A stretch of DNA of 64,000 nucleotides from Acidobacteriota bacterium (GTDB taxonomy: Bacteria > Acidobacteriota > Terriglobia > Acidiferrales > UBA7541). The notes below the pieces were generated by a model. It was not told the DNA's origin and did not search any database. It worked only from the letters and a program-made list of their open reading frames with translations. Below, in pieces: positions 36,499-46,570 of the stretch. Where the stretch lies: NCBI GenBank assembly GCA_013289835.1, contig JABCZG010000003.1:124001-188000 (forward strand). Direction: 5' to 3'. The position numbers and the translations under genes are program-made. The stretch's first letter is position 1. Each line of letters starts with the position of its first letter.

Positions 36499-37235
36499 CG
36501 GCGCTCCTCGATGATTTCGCCGGTGTAAACGTAACCCGCGCCGCGCACGTTTTGAATGCGTTCGACTTCGCCGACGCGGGTGCCGAGTTTCTTGCGCAGA
36601 TTGCTGATGTGATTGTCTATGCTGCGGTCGAAGAAACCGATGGGGCGTCCCAGAGCGGCTTCCGCGATTTCCTCACGGGAGAGAACCTTGCCTGCCGAAC
36701 GGACAAGGAGGAGGAGAATATCGAATTCGGCGCCGGTCAAAGGGACATCGCTGCCGTTGACGGCGACTCTTCTTTGCGCACTATCCATCTGAAGATCGCC
36801 GATGTGCAGGATTTCAGGCGGTGCCGAGCCGCTCTTGCGCCTGAGAACAGCGCGCATGCGCGCCACGAGCTCGCGGGGATTGAAGGGCTTCGGCAAATAA
36901 TCGTCGGCGCCGCGCTCGAGGCCGGCAATGCGGTCCGCTTCATCGCCGCGGGCCGTGAGCATGATGACCGGGACTTGCGAAGTGAGGCGAATGCGGCGAA
37001 GAACTTTGCGGCCGTCTCCGCCCGGAAGCATCACGTCCAAAATGACGAGATCGAAGTCTCCTTTGAGGGCGTGCCGGACGCCGGAATCCCCATCATGGAC
37101 GGCCTTGACGTCGAACCCGTCCATACCGAGCAAGCGTTTGAGCGAAGAGCACAGCTCGACGTCGTCCTCAACGAGCAAAACAGGGATGGGCACCAAGCTC
37201 GGCGTGTGCTCTCGTGATTTATGCGGCGAAGGCAT
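36495..37235 (-). CDS. OmpR/PhoB-family response regulator (CpxR-like)
   Basis: The 246-residue protein has a receiver domain with the acidic pair in LLVEDDVE and the phospho-acceptor aspartate in LVILDVMLPG, the conserved lysine in DDYLPKPFNP, and a C-terminal winged helix (GFFDRSIDNHISNLRKKLG, then VRGAGYVY). I chose the ATG at 37235 over a TTG two codons upstream. Its last codons overlap the kinase start by 4 bases, so the pair is a translationally coupled two-component system. If the kinase is inactive, the regulator may depend on another donor. Confidence 0.87.
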   Translation of the reverse strand: MPSPHKSREHTPSLVPIPVLLVEDDVELCSSLKRLLGMDGFDVKAVHDGDSGVRHALKGDFDLVILDVMLPGGDGRKVLRRIRLTSQVPVIMLTARGDEADRIAGLERGADDYLPKPFNPRELVARMRAVLRRKSGSAPPEILHIGDLQMDSAQRRVAVNGSDVPLTGAEFDILLLLVRSAGKVLSREEIAEAALGRPIGFFDRSIDNHISNLRKKLGTRVGEVERIQNVRGAGYVYTGEIIEERR

Positions 37236-37521
37236 GATCAAAAGGCCTGATTGCGCTGCTTTTCATTAGACGGAGAAGAACAGCGTCCCGGACGCAGCCT
37301 TGGACTTTTTAGCATACCGGGATGCCGAACGGTGTAAGGAAGTGTCTGGTTCGCGGGTGTGGGACGCCGAGAGAATCCAAGGAGAGCGCGACACTTCATT
37401 ACAATCGAAAGTTTCATTCCCCGCTACGATGCGAATCAAGATGGGCACGGAGTTTCTTAAAGCCAGGTGCCCGCGAATCCAGACAGGAAGAAAAAACTAA
37501 CAAACGGGGAGGAGAATACAA

Positions 37522-38025
37522 ATGGAGAAGCTGATGATGGCAGCCGCTGCTCTTATGCTGGTGGCGACAGCTGTGCGCGCGCAAGAGACGCCTGTTGCGG
37601 ACGTCGCTGGGGGATATTCGATAATCGAGGTGGTCAAAGGGTTCAGCACCACGGGGTACGGCGGCAGTGGTTCAGCCGCGCTGAATGTCAATAATTGGCT
37701 CGGGGTGGTCGGCGACGTTGGCTTGTATCATGCTTCTCCCTTTGGGCCGGGGGTGGACGCGGGGACGTACACGTTTGGCCCGCGCGTTTCGTATCGTCAT
37801 TGGGGCAGAGTTACTCCGTTCGCCCAGGTTCTTCTCGGCGGAGTGCGCTATTCGGCCAACGCATTTGTGTTCGGCGCCGGCGGTGGCGTGGACATTGGGC
37901 TCGACAGGGGCGGAAGGTTCGCGCTGCGGCCGCAGGTGGAATATTTTGGCTTTCGCACGAATGGCGCCACCACGGACACGGTTCGCTTGGGCGTAGGACT
38001 TGTCGTTCGCATCGGCAGAAAGTAA
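37522..38025 (+). CDS. Outer-membrane beta-barrel protein
   Basis: A 167-residue exported protein with a signal peptide (about residues 1-20, ending VRAQ) and a repeating pattern of alternating hydrophobic strands ending in an aromatic or charged residue (LGVGLVVRIGRK at the C-terminus), typical of small eight-stranded barrels of the OmpA/OmpW type. A strong GGGGAGGAG precedes the ATG. Ligand and function are unknown. Confidence 0.72.
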   Translation: MEKLMMAAAALMLVATAVRAQETPVADVAGGYSIIEVVKGFSTTGYGGSGSAALNVNNWLGVVGDVGLYHASPFGPGVDAGTYTFGPRVSYRHWGRVTPFAQVLLGGVRYSANAFVFGAGGGVDIGLDRGGRFALRPQVEYFGFRTNGATTDTVRLGVGLVVRIGRK

Positions 38026-38226
38026 GAGCATGGCTTGAACCGACAGGCGTCGATACGAGCGAGGAAACCTAGATTGCGCCAGGTCGCATCAATATCCTTA
38101 TCCTTACGAGCGGATTGACGACACTTCCTTACAAAGTCCGTAAAAGCAACTGGTCTATCATGCGTCCACACATAAGCAGCGCATAAGGCAAGCCAGGCAG
38201 AGGTTCTGGTGCAAGGGAGCGGCTCG

Positions 38227-39396
38227 ATGATACGTTCCAATTTTTTCCTGAAATTCTTACGGGCAGGGATCCCGCCAACGGCGTTGTTGCTTCTTGGGCT
38301 TTCCGGCTGCAGTATTTATCCAGCAGCGTCGTCCGGGCCTCCGCCCGCCGTGTCCATGGTCACGGCGCAGGATTTAGGCGTCATACCAACGAACCCGGAT
38401 ATTTGGGGAAGAGACGGCGGCGGTAGTGCCCTATTTCAGGGCTACTCCGTGTGGCTGTACGGGGATACATTTATTGCCAAGCCTAACGCCGAAGACCAAA
38501 CGCTGCTCAGCGATTCCTGGTCGTTTACAACGGACCTCAACGCGCAAGCGGGCATAACCGGATTTCAGGAAAAGCTGGATTCTGCGGGAGCGCCGACAAT
38601 GATCTTGCTGCTGACTCCGGCGGAAGAAGCTTTCAACCAGGCGCACAACATCAACAATTGCCAGGCGCAGCCATGCGGGGCGCGGTGGGCGCTGTGGCCG
38701 GGGACGATGGTGATGAACCCGGCCGACGGTAGCGCTCTGATTTTCTACATGGTGGTGAGCGCGCAGCCCGGCAATTTTAATTTTCAAGGCATCGGGAATT
38801 CGGTTGCCACATGGCAGAATATGCAGCAACCGCCGCAACGGCCGACGTTCAATCCGCCGATTGTGGCAGACCATCCCGACCTGATTTTCACGCAGAACGA
38901 ACCGGGATTCGGTTCGGCCGCGTTTATTAGCAATGGGACGCTATATGCCTATGGATGCGACTACAGCAGCGGATGCCAACTGGGCAAAGTCGACCCGTCC
39001 AGCGCGCAAGATCGCAGCGCCTGGAGCTTCTACGCAGGAAACAAGATTTGGTCGGCGCAAATTGCCGACGCCGTTTCGGTTTTCAATGACGCCAGTATTT
39101 TGAGCATTTCGTGGAACGCGTATCTGCAGCGCTACCTCGCGGTCTACAGCCCGCCGTTCTCGCAAAATGTGGTGATGCGCACATCCGTTAATCCCGAAGG
39201 CCCGTGGTCCAGCGAAATCGTGGCGTTCGTGGCCATGCAACCGGCAAGCGGCAACGTTTACGACGCGCTGGCACATGCGGAATACGACGCCAACGGTGGA
39301 CAGACCATCTATGTAAGCTATTCCCGCAACACACCTGCGCCTTTTTCCAGTGAAGTACGGCTTGTTGCGGTGCAATTCCAGACTCCGAACCCATAG
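38227..39396 (+). CDS. Putative lipoprotein, DUF4185-like
   Basis: The ATG at 38227 follows GGGAGC and gives a 389-residue protein. A signal peptide ends in the lipobox LSGC (C about residue 27). The mature part begins with a segment like the DUF4185 beta-propeller family (GRDGGGSALFQGYSVWLYGDTF), which is related to glycosidase-like propellers, and continues through about 350 residues with WSFYAGNKIW and DALAHAEYDANGGQTIYVSYS. Function is unknown; binding or hydrolysis of polysaccharide is possible. Confidence 0.7.
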   Translation: MIRSNFFLKFLRAGIPPTALLLLGLSGCSIYPAASSGPPPAVSMVTAQDLGVIPTNPDIWGRDGGGSALFQGYSVWLYGDTFIAKPNAEDQTLLSDSWSFTTDLNAQAGITGFQEKLDSAGAPTMILLLTPAEEAFNQAHNINNCQAQPCGARWALWPGTMVMNPADGSALIFYMVVSAQPGNFNFQGIGNSVATWQNMQQPPQRPTFNPPIVADHPDLIFTQNEPGFGSAAFISNGTLYAYGCDYSSGCQLGKVDPSSAQDRSAWSFYAGNKIWSAQIADAVSVFNDASILSISWNAYLQRYLAVYSPPFSQNVVMRTSVNPEGPWSSEIVAFVAMQPASGNVYDALAHAEYDANGGQTIYVSYSRNTPAPFSSEVRLVAVQFQTPNP

Positions 39397-39451
39397 AAAT
39401 AAGCCACGGTTCGGGCAACCCGGCGGTTGTGGCAAGCGGTTGCAGGTTGGG

Positions 39452-41902
39452 TTACTCAAATTCTTTTAGGATGTGGGCCATGTCGCGGAGGCGATCGTCC
39501 ATTAGAGCGAAGACGGTGCCGGGATCGTATTTGCCGTCGCCGTTTTTTTGACCGGCGACTGTTCCGGTGAGGATCTCGATGCCTTGTTCGATTTTGGCTA
39601 CCGGCCAGATGTGAAATTTTCCGGCGGTGACGGCGTCGAGAATATCTTCGCGGAGCATAAGGTCTTCGACGTTGGAAGCGGGCATCATCACGCCTTGCGT
39701 GCCGGTGAGTCCGTTTATGCGGCAGACGTCGAAGAAGCCTTCGATTTTTTCGTTAACTCCGCCAATGGCTTGAATGTCGCCTTGCTGATTGATGGAGCCA
39801 GTTACGGCTATGTCCTGGCGCAAGGGCAAGCCGGAGAGAGCGGAGACGAGCGCGTAAATTTCGGTGGAGCTGGCGCTATCGCCGTCCACTCCCGAATAGG
39901 ATTGCTCGAAGCAGATGCTGGCAGCGAGGGACAGCGGCTTATCTTGGGCGAAGCGGCTGCGCAGATAGCCGGCGATGATGTGCACGCCTTTGTCATGGAA
40001 GCGCCCGCTTAGATTCGCTTCGCGTTCGATATTGATGAGGCCGATTTTTCCGAGAGCGGCGGTGGCGGTGATGCGCACGGGCTTGCCGAAGGAGTAGCCA
40101 CCGATTTCGAGGACGCTGAGACCGTTGACTTGTCCCACGCGGGTGCCGCTGACATCTACGAGCAGCGTTCCTTCTTCGATCATTTCGCGGAGGCGCGTCT
40201 CGATGAGGTTGTGGCGCTCCATTTTGGAAGAGAGAGCGCCGCGGACGTGGGCCGCGCGGACGACGGATTCACCAGCAGCGGCGGCGGCGTAGTGTGCTTC
40301 GCGGGCGAGGTCCGCAATATCAATGAAGCGCGCGGTCACTTTATTGCGGCGGCCTGCCTGGCGCACGCCATATTCGAGCATGGCGGCGAAGGCGCCGCGG
40401 TCGAACGGATATAGATTTTCTTTTTCGGACAACGCGCGGAGGCGGCCGGCATATTCCGCGATGACGCCGTCGCTCATGTGCATTTCTTCATCGAATTCCA
40501 CACGCACTTTGAAAATCTTACGAAAATCTTCTTCGTATTCGTAGAGCAATTCGTACATCTGGCGATCGCCGATGAGGATGACTTTGACGTTGATGTCAAT
40601 GGCTTCGGGCTTGAGCGCGCTGCCGCCGAAGGGATAGAACATTTCGAGCGGCTGAATTTCGAGGCGGTTATGGTTCAGCGTGCGCTTTAACGCGCGCCAC
40701 ACGCCGACTTCGGAAAGGGCTTCCATCGAATACATGATCAGGAAGCCGCCATCGGCGCGCAGCAAGGAGCCACCGCGCAGATCCATGAAGTCACTGGTCC
40801 AGCCGCCGCGGGTGTCGTAGGCCCGCTGGATGGTGCCGAAGAGATTCGCGTAGGTCGGCGTAGTTTCGAAAATTACAGGGGACTTATCGTCATCGTTGTG
40901 CGCGAGGATGACGTTGACGCCGTAGACGCGGAAGGGATCGCGTTCGGGTCCGCCGGGCGATTTCGGCAAACCGTCGGGTGTCTCTTCATCGTGCTCGCCT
41001 TCGCCTTCGCGCTCCTTGAAAGGATCCAGATTGTCGAGCAGATGATGGCGAACTTCTTCGAGATATTCTGAGACGTCCGTTCCCGGATATTTTTCTTTAA
41101 GCTCTTCGATGACACCATCCACGAGCACGGAAGCGGCTTCCTGCTCGAGATAACTCAGCTCGCTGGCGAGTTCCCGAGAAAGTGTGAGCGTCTTGCGGTA
41201 CACGACCGTGAATTCCTGGCGGAACTGTTCGTACTTTCGTTCGATGTCTTCCGCCACGGGGCTTTCGAGTTTTCCTTCGTGCACCATTTTGGAAATGTCC
41301 TCGATGGGCACCATCTGGCCTTCGAGCACCGGAAAAATTTCTGGGAGCGCCACGGCGCCGACTTGCATGTGGCCGAGCGCGAACTGTTCGCGCGCAATGC
41401 GGCGCGTGAAATCGTCCATCAACTCTTTTTCGCGGACGGTGAAACGCTCGACGATGCGGCCCTTCTGCCGCTGGAACGGCTCGCCTTCGAAGACTTGGGG
41501 GATGCGGCGGCGCAGAAAATCGAGGCCGGCTTGCATGTCCTTCTTGAAGCCATTGGCCAAGCCGCGCGGCAAGGTGAGTAATCGCGGCCGGTCGGGCAGC
41601 TTGAAATTATTGACGTAGCAACGGTCCAGCGATTCTTTGGTCGGGGGATGCAGCTCTTCGATCATTCGAGCGATGGTGCCGCCGCGGCTGGTTCCCGCCA
41701 GTCCACAAACGAAGACGTTGTAGCCCGGCGCGGAAAGCTCGACGCCCATTTTCAAGGCACGCAACGCGCGCTCTTGTCCGATGAAGCCTTCGCGCAATTC
41801 CGCCTGGGCAGTGGTTTCAAAGGGGATGCGCGAGAGTTCACACCTCCAGCGCAGTTTCTCCAGAGGCAGCTCCGCATGCTTGGGGGCGAGCTTGGTGGTC
41901 AT
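39452..41902 (-). CDS. Lon-family serine protease with degenerate ATPase motifs (LonC-like)
   Basis: The protein has 816 residues from the ATG at 41902. The C-terminal Lon proteolytic domain is intact: the catalytic dyad is S676 in GDSASSTE and K719 in GGVNEKIEGFF, 43 residues apart as in E. coli Lon. The N-terminal AAA-like part is altered: the Walker A segment reads GLAGTSRGGT (67-76), without the usual lysine, and the Walker B segment FLIMYSMEAL lacks the DE pair. A helical insert with many charged residues lies between. Lon relatives with lost ATPase sites (LonC) degrade unfolded proteins without ATP; this is probably one of them or a close LonB variant. Confidence 0.8.
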   Translation of the reverse strand: MTTKLAPKHAELPLEKLRWRCELSRIPFETTAQAELREGFIGQERALRALKMGVELSAPGYNVFVCGLAGTSRGGTIARMIEELHPPTKESLDRCYVNNFKLPDRPRLLTLPRGLANGFKKDMQAGLDFLRRRIPQVFEGEPFQRQKGRIVERFTVREKELMDDFTRRIAREQFALGHMQVGAVALPEIFPVLEGQMVPIEDISKMVHEGKLESPVAEDIERKYEQFRQEFTVVYRKTLTLSRELASELSYLEQEAASVLVDGVIEELKEKYPGTDVSEYLEEVRHHLLDNLDPFKEREGEGEHDEETPDGLPKSPGGPERDPFRVYGVNVILAHNDDDKSPVIFETTPTYANLFGTIQRAYDTRGGWTSDFMDLRGGSLLRADGGFLIMYSMEALSEVGVWRALKRTLNHNRLEIQPLEMFYPFGGSALKPEAIDINVKVILIGDRQMYELLYEYEEDFRKIFKVRVEFDEEMHMSDGVIAEYAGRLRALSEKENLYPFDRGAFAAMLEYGVRQAGRRNKVTARFIDIADLAREAHYAAAAAGESVVRAAHVRGALSSKMERHNLIETRLREMIEEGTLLVDVSGTRVGQVNGLSVLEIGGYSFGKPVRITATAALGKIGLINIEREANLSGRFHDKGVHIIAGYLRSRFAQDKPLSLAASICFEQSYSGVDGDSASSTEIYALVSALSGLPLRQDIAVTGSINQQGDIQAIGGVNEKIEGFFDVCRINGLTGTQGVMMPASNVEDLMLREDILDAVTAGKFHIWPVAKIEQGIEILTGTVAGQKNGDGKYDPGTVFALMDDRLRDMAHILKEFE

Positions 41903-41968
41903 GAAATCCTTCGAGCGCGTTACTCTAGCACACCCGGGCGAGGCATCCACGACGAGACCGGACCTATG

Positions 41969-43042
41969 TTACCCAGCGGTTATTGGCGGGCCGTCGGGCC
42001 GCTCCATATACACCGCGAGAACGCCAGCAGCGGTGGCCACCAGGATCGGCCCGAGCACCAAACCCAGCATTCCGAACATAGCAACTCCACCCACAACGCT
42101 GATGAAGATGACGAGGGCGCTGAGTTCCGTGCGTCCGCCCAGCAGCAGGGGACGCAAGATATTGTCCACGATCGCGGAGACCCCGGCACAAATAGCCAAG
42201 AGCAAAAGGGCACGGCCCCAATGGCCCGTGAAACCGAGCCACAACGCCGCCGGGACAAAGATCAGGCCAGAACCGACGACCGGGACCAAGGAAAAGAAAG
42301 CCATGGCTACACCCCAGAAAAGCGGCGTGGGCAAACCGGCAAGCACAAATCCGATTCCACCGATGGCCCCCTGAATGGCGGCGAGAATCAGGCTGGTGGT
42401 CACGCTTGCGGCGATAAGGTCGCGCGTTTGGGTCATCAGCAAGTCACGATGCTCGGCATCAAACGGGAGAATGCTGCGGACACTATGGATGATCTGGTCG
42501 GCATCGCGGAAGAAATAGAACATGGCGAAAATCATGACAAAGAGATCGAAAATAAATGCAACGATATTGCGCAGCACCGTGCCGAGGCGCTGCGCGAGGT
42601 AGCCGGCTTGATTTTGTACGCCTTGCTCGAGCATTTCAAAGACGTCGGCATTGGGATCCAGACCGGGGACGTGCCGTGCGACCCAGGCCCAGGTCTTCGC
42701 GAGTACCGGCGCCTGCTCCACCAAAAGCGTGTGCTGTACGCCCTTTGAAACGGCAAAGGCTTCGCGAATGAACAGCGAGGTCACGAGGATGGCCGGGACG
42801 ATCAACAGGAACGTTACCGTCAGCGTACTGAGAACCGCTGCCTTATTGGCCGAAAAACGCTTTGCTATCCAGTGGTGCATGGGATAGAAAAATATTGCCA
42901 GGATGGCCGCCCAGCCCAGGGCCGCCAGGAACGGTTCGTAGATCCTGAAAACCAGATAAATCAGGAGCAGCAAAACGCCGTAGGAGAGAACGGTAGTCAA
43001 CCGGTCACTGGTGGTCGTGTTCGGTGGTGGGGCGGGATTCAT
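41969..43042 (-). CDS. AI-2E family transporter
   Basis: The 357-residue polytopic protein has about seven to eight hydrophobic segments and the family patterns GWAAILAIFFYPMHHW, PLFWGVAMAFFSLVPVVGSGLIFVPAALWL and GRTELSALVIFISVVGG. Members include the AI-2 exporter TqsA and Na+/H+ antiporters, so the substrate cannot be assigned. The gene is divergent from the MFS gene, with 93 bases between starts. Confidence 0.82.
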   Translation of the reverse strand: MNPAPPPNTTTSDRLTTVLSYGVLLLLIYLVFRIYEPFLAALGWAAILAIFFYPMHHWIAKRFSANKAAVLSTLTVTFLLIVPAILVTSLFIREAFAVSKGVQHTLLVEQAPVLAKTWAWVARHVPGLDPNADVFEMLEQGVQNQAGYLAQRLGTVLRNIVAFIFDLFVMIFAMFYFFRDADQIIHSVRSILPFDAEHRDLLMTQTRDLIAASVTTSLILAAIQGAIGGIGFVLAGLPTPLFWGVAMAFFSLVPVVGSGLIFVPAALWLGFTGHWGRALLLLAICAGVSAIVDNILRPLLLGGRTELSALVIFISVVGGVAMFGMLGLVLGPILVATAAGVLAVYMERPDGPPITAG

Positions 43043-43135
43043 GGACGTTATATAATATTGATAGGTCGAGCGAAGGCTGCTACCTTTCGTTTTACGCTAC
43101 ACCGGGTCGCGCGCGGGTCATTGAGCCAACTCAAT

Positions 43136-44380
43136 ATGTCAACGAAGTCCATTCCGCTTTCGGCCTATCAAATTCGCCTTCTTGCTGTACTTGCTTTAAT
43201 CAATTTTGTCAACTTTGCGGCGCGCCAGGTCTTCATCCCCCTGATTCCGCTCTTGCGCGACCACTTGCATGTGACGGACGCGCAGCTGGGATCACTGCAA
43301 ACGTTTCTGCTGATTGTACTCGCCGCCGGCAGCATCCCATTTGGTTTTCTCGCTGATCGATTCAGCCGCAAGGCCATCATTGCGATCGGCATACTGTTCT
43401 GGAGCGTGGCAACATTTGCCGGCGGACTTGTATCCACGTTTCTTTTTTTTCTGGTCGCGCGGGCCATGGTCGGGCTGGGCGAAGCCGCTTACGCTCCCGC
43501 GGCGCAGTCCATGATTTCCGGGGCGTTTCCGCAAGAGCGGCGCGCCATGGCCCAGGCTATTTTTGCGACGGGAATGTTGCTCGGAGGTGCCGCCGGCCAG
43601 GCGCTCGGGGGCATCATTGGGCCGCGCTACGGCTGGCAGGAAGCACTTTTTGTTGTGGGCTTCGCCGGAATACTTCCGGGGATCGCGCTTTTCGGGATTG
43701 AGGAGCCGCCACGCGGGCCGCGGTGTGAAGTGGTTCCGATCAGGCGGCTGCTTCTGGTTCCGGCGTTCGTGGCTATGATTGCCGCTGGGATTTGCATCAC
43801 GTTTGCGAGCGTTTCTCTGCTCACCTGGGGAATCGACTTCGCTGTGAACTACAAGGATTTCAGTTTGCGAGAGGCTTCTGTGTCGCTTGCGCTCATCGCT
43901 CTACTCTCCTTGGTTTTCGGGGTACTGACGGGGGGATGGATCGCGGACCAACTGCAAAAGCGGCTGGCCTACGGCCGCATCATCGCTGTGGCGGCGGCGT
44001 TCCTTCTCGCCGCTCCGTTTCTCTTGCTGGCGATTCAGTCCGAGGAGAAGCAAGTCGTGCTGATGGGTCTCTTCGTGGCCGGGTTTTTTATGTCCTGGTA
44101 TCACGGTCCGGTCACTGCCGTGCTTCATGACATGATGCCGCGGCGGGCGCATGCCACTTCAGTTGGTGTGTATATGTTTGCGACGCAATTGGTCGGCGGC
44201 TTGGGCCCCCAAATTGTGGGCAAAATTTCCGATCTGCACGATCTTCAACTCGGCCTGCAAATCGCTGTTGCCGTTCTGGTTTGCGGCGCGCTGCTCATGC
44301 TTCTGGTGATTCACTTCATTCGCCGCGACGGGCTCCGCCATCCCACGCTGGATGTATTCCACGCTGAGCCTGGCGATTGA
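43136..44380 (+). CDS. Major facilitator superfamily transporter
   Basis: The product has 414 residues from the ATG at 43136, with twelve hydrophobic segments. The loop between helices 2 and 3 has the MFS motif GFLADRFSRKA, and RAMVGLGEAAYAPAAQSMIS is characteristic of the Spinster-like group. Substrate is unknown. Its stop is only 9 bases from the stop of the convergent gene. Confidence 0.82.
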   Translation: MSTKSIPLSAYQIRLLAVLALINFVNFAARQVFIPLIPLLRDHLHVTDAQLGSLQTFLLIVLAAGSIPFGFLADRFSRKAIIAIGILFWSVATFAGGLVSTFLFFLVARAMVGLGEAAYAPAAQSMISGAFPQERRAMAQAIFATGMLLGGAAGQALGGIIGPRYGWQEALFVVGFAGILPGIALFGIEEPPRGPRCEVVPIRRLLLVPAFVAMIAAGICITFASVSLLTWGIDFAVNYKDFSLREASVSLALIALLSLVFGVLTGGWIADQLQKRLAYGRIIAVAAAFLLAAPFLLLAIQSEEKQVVLMGLFVAGFFMSWYHGPVTAVLHDMMPRRAHATSVGVYMFATQLVGGLGPQIVGKISDLHDLQLGLQIAVAVLVCGALLMLLVIHFIRRDGLRHPTLDVFHAEPGD

Positions 44381-44389
44381 GTTGGAGAG

Positions 44390-44764
44390 CTACTTGATGC
44401 CGACCTGGGCGATCAGGCGAAGCACGTCGTCGTGGGCCACGTCGTACAGCGGGCGCACATCTTCTTCCTCGAGGCGTTCACGCAAATACTCGGCGGCTAC
44501 GAAGCTGGCTTCGCGGTCGGTCAGGTCGCGCCCGGCTTTATCGCGGAATTTTACGAACGCAGTGTGCGCCAATCCGACGACATGGGCTTGACCGTCCACA
44601 AAGAACTTGGTGTCAATCGTGTCGGAGTGGCGCGTAGCAATGCCGTTCCACATGTGCGAGAAGCGGCATTGATAGGTTTGCCCGGTCAGCTTGGAAGTGA
44701 CCTCGAAGGCGCCAATGAACTGGCTCATGGCGCCGGCGTTGGCTAGTTGTGGGCGTGTGGTCAC
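44390..44764 (-). CDS. Small protein of unknown function
   Basis: A 124-residue protein starting at GTG 44764, with AGGAG well placed upstream. It has a beta-rich N-terminal half (FIGAFEVTSKLTGQTYQCRFSHMWNG) and an acidic helical C-terminal half (AAEYLRERLEEEDVRPLYDVAHDDVLRLI). I recognise no family. It lies downstream of the class V aminotransferase on the same strand at a distance of about 100 bases. Confidence 0.65.
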   Translation of the reverse strand: MTTRPQLANAGAMSQFIGAFEVTSKLTGQTYQCRFSHMWNGIATRHSDTIDTKFFVDGQAHVVGLAHTAFVKFRDKAGRDLTDREASFVAAEYLRERLEEEDVRPLYDVAHDDVLRLIAQVGIK

Positions 44765-44863
44765 GCAATCTCCTCTTGAATCGTTTCCCGTTGTCAGTGA
44801 TCTGTTTTCAGTAAGGACAAGAATTCCAAGCAGAGAGTTTTTCTCTCTCCTTGTTTTTTCCTC

Positions 44864-46072
44864 TCATCTACTCGCTGCTGCAGCAGTTTCCACCTGGGTG
44901 TAGCTGCGAATCGCGGCTCCTACGCCGGCACCGCTCGGGACGCGGAATCCCTGGTCGAGCAAAGTCTTTTCCAGGGCCGCGAGGAAAAGAAGCACGAAGG
45001 GCTTCTGGCTGCAGTAGCCCATCAAGCCCACGCGCCAGATTTTGCCTCTCACGGGACCAAATCCGCCGGCAATCTCTATATTGAATTCTTCGAGGAGTTG
45101 ATTGCGAACCATCGCATCGTCCACTCCGGCCGGGATCATCACCGCGGTAACGGTCGGTAAGCGATCCGCCGGCTTTTCCACCAGGAGCTTCATTCCCATG
45201 GCCTCGAGGCCGGCGATGAGCGCGAGTTGATTCACGCGATGGCGCTCCCAGCGCGCTTCCAGACCTTCTTCGACAACCAGGCGCATGGCTTCGCGCAGCG
45301 CGAAGATGAGTGAGATCGGCGGCGTGTGATGGTAAAGGCGGTCTTTGCCCCAATAATTCATCGCGGTGGTGAGATCGAAATACCAGCTTTGCACTTTCGT
45401 CTTGCGTTTGCGGAATACTTCTTCGCCCGCGGGGCTTACGGTGATGGGCGACATGCCTGGAGGCGCGCTGATAGCCTTCTGTGAGCCGCTGAAACAAATA
45501 TCAATGCGTTCGCGATCCACGTGAAGCGGGACGGCGGCGAGTGACGCCACCGTATCCACGATCAGCAGCGCTCCGACTTCATCAGCGACCTTGCGGTAAG
45601 GTTCGACGCTGGTAAGGACGCCGGTGGACGTTTCGCCCTGCGCGAAACCGATCATTTTGATCTTTTTGCCTTTGGCCGCGCGGCGGATATCCTCGGCGTC
45701 CACGGTCTTGCCGTACGGCGCTTCTACTTTCACGACTTTTGAGGAAGCTCGCGTGGCGATTTCGAACATGCGCTCGGAAAAAACGCCGTTGACGGCCACA
45801 ATCCCTTCGTCGTCTTCTTCCAGTGTGTTCAGCACAGCGGCTTCAATTCCACCCGAGCCAGAGGCCGACAGCGGCATGGTGACGCGGTTTTCCGTCTGAA
45901 AAATTTGCCGCAACAAGGCTTGCGTTTCCTCCATGCAGCCCTTGAACCAAGGGTCCATGTGCCCCACGAGCGGCGTGGCCATCGCGCGGTAGACACGCGG
46001 ATCGATCGAAGATGGTCCGGGAGTCAGCATCAACCGGACTGGGGGATTGAGTTCACCAACGGGTTGCGTCAT
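44864..46072 (-). CDS. Class V aminotransferase (serine/alanine-glyoxylate type)
   Basis: A PLP enzyme of 402 residues from the ATG at 46072, with GAAGGG upstream; a further ATG at 46099 is possible. LTPGPSSIDPRV is the N-terminal signature, SASGSGGIEAAVLN and the aspartate in LLIVDTVASL contact PLP, and the lysine of CFSGSQKAISAPPG forms the Schiff base. The family includes alanine-glyoxylate, serine-glyoxylate and serine-pyruvate aminotransferases of photorespiration-like and serine pathways. Confidence 0.85.
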   Translation of the reverse strand: MTQPVGELNPPVRLMLTPGPSSIDPRVYRAMATPLVGHMDPWFKGCMEETQALLRQIFQTENRVTMPLSASGSGGIEAAVLNTLEEDDEGIVAVNGVFSERMFEIATRASSKVVKVEAPYGKTVDAEDIRRAAKGKKIKMIGFAQGETSTGVLTSVEPYRKVADEVGALLIVDTVASLAAVPLHVDRERIDICFSGSQKAISAPPGMSPITVSPAGEEVFRKRKTKVQSWYFDLTTAMNYWGKDRLYHHTPPISLIFALREAMRLVVEEGLEARWERHRVNQLALIAGLEAMGMKLLVEKPADRLPTVTAVMIPAGVDDAMVRNQLLEEFNIEIAGGFGPVRGKIWRVGLMGYCSQKPFVLLFLAALEKTLLDQGFRVPSGAGVGAAIRSYTQVETAAAASR

Positions 46073-46351
46073 GAAGTTCTGCCCTTCTTTATCTTGCACT
46101 TAGCTCGCGTCCAAGGCACGCGAGCCGTCCGCGGGGGCTCGATCCGAGAGGTTTCCTGCCACGGCGTGAAACCCAATTTTCGCGCAATCGCCAAGGCAGT
46201 GCAACCGACAAATTGGCTGCACGCGTCGTGGGCTCTTCGAGCTAGAGCTTCCTAACAAATTTCTCATAATCCTCTCAGGACTTCTTTGCCTGAGCGCCGC
46301 CAACATTAGATGGTCCGCTTGCGGAATTCTCGTCGGTGAAGGTGAGATCGT

Positions 46352-46570
46352 ATGTCGCTGACCGTGTTTCTGGCAATTTGCATTCTTGGATGCGACCTCT
46401 TGCTATACATCTTGTTTCAGTGGATCTACGGTGAGAAGCGCAGAGAGCGTTCCTGCCGCCTGGCCACGCGCCACAGGACGAAAGCCATCCTTACCGACCT
46501 GGATACCGGAAGCAGCAACGCACGCGCGTTCCCTCCCCGCGGGATGAATTACCGAACAGGTTTCTTCTGA
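46352..46570 (+). CDS. Small single-helix membrane protein
   Basis: A 72-residue open frame starting at ATG 46352 with GGTGAG upstream. One hydrophobic segment (about residues 4-24) is followed by a basic stretch (GEKRRERSCRLATRHRTK), so the C-terminus should be cytoplasmic. I recognise no family, and coding status is supported only by length, start context and the helix. Confidence 0.45.
   Translation: MSLTVFLAICILGCDLLLYILFQWIYGEKRRERSCRLATRHRTKAILTDLDTGSSNARAFPPRGMNYRTGFF

Noticed and set aside
38026..38226. Possible small RNA or leader between the barrel protein and the DUF4185-like lipoprotein.
   Set aside because: No stable stem or known motif is apparent.
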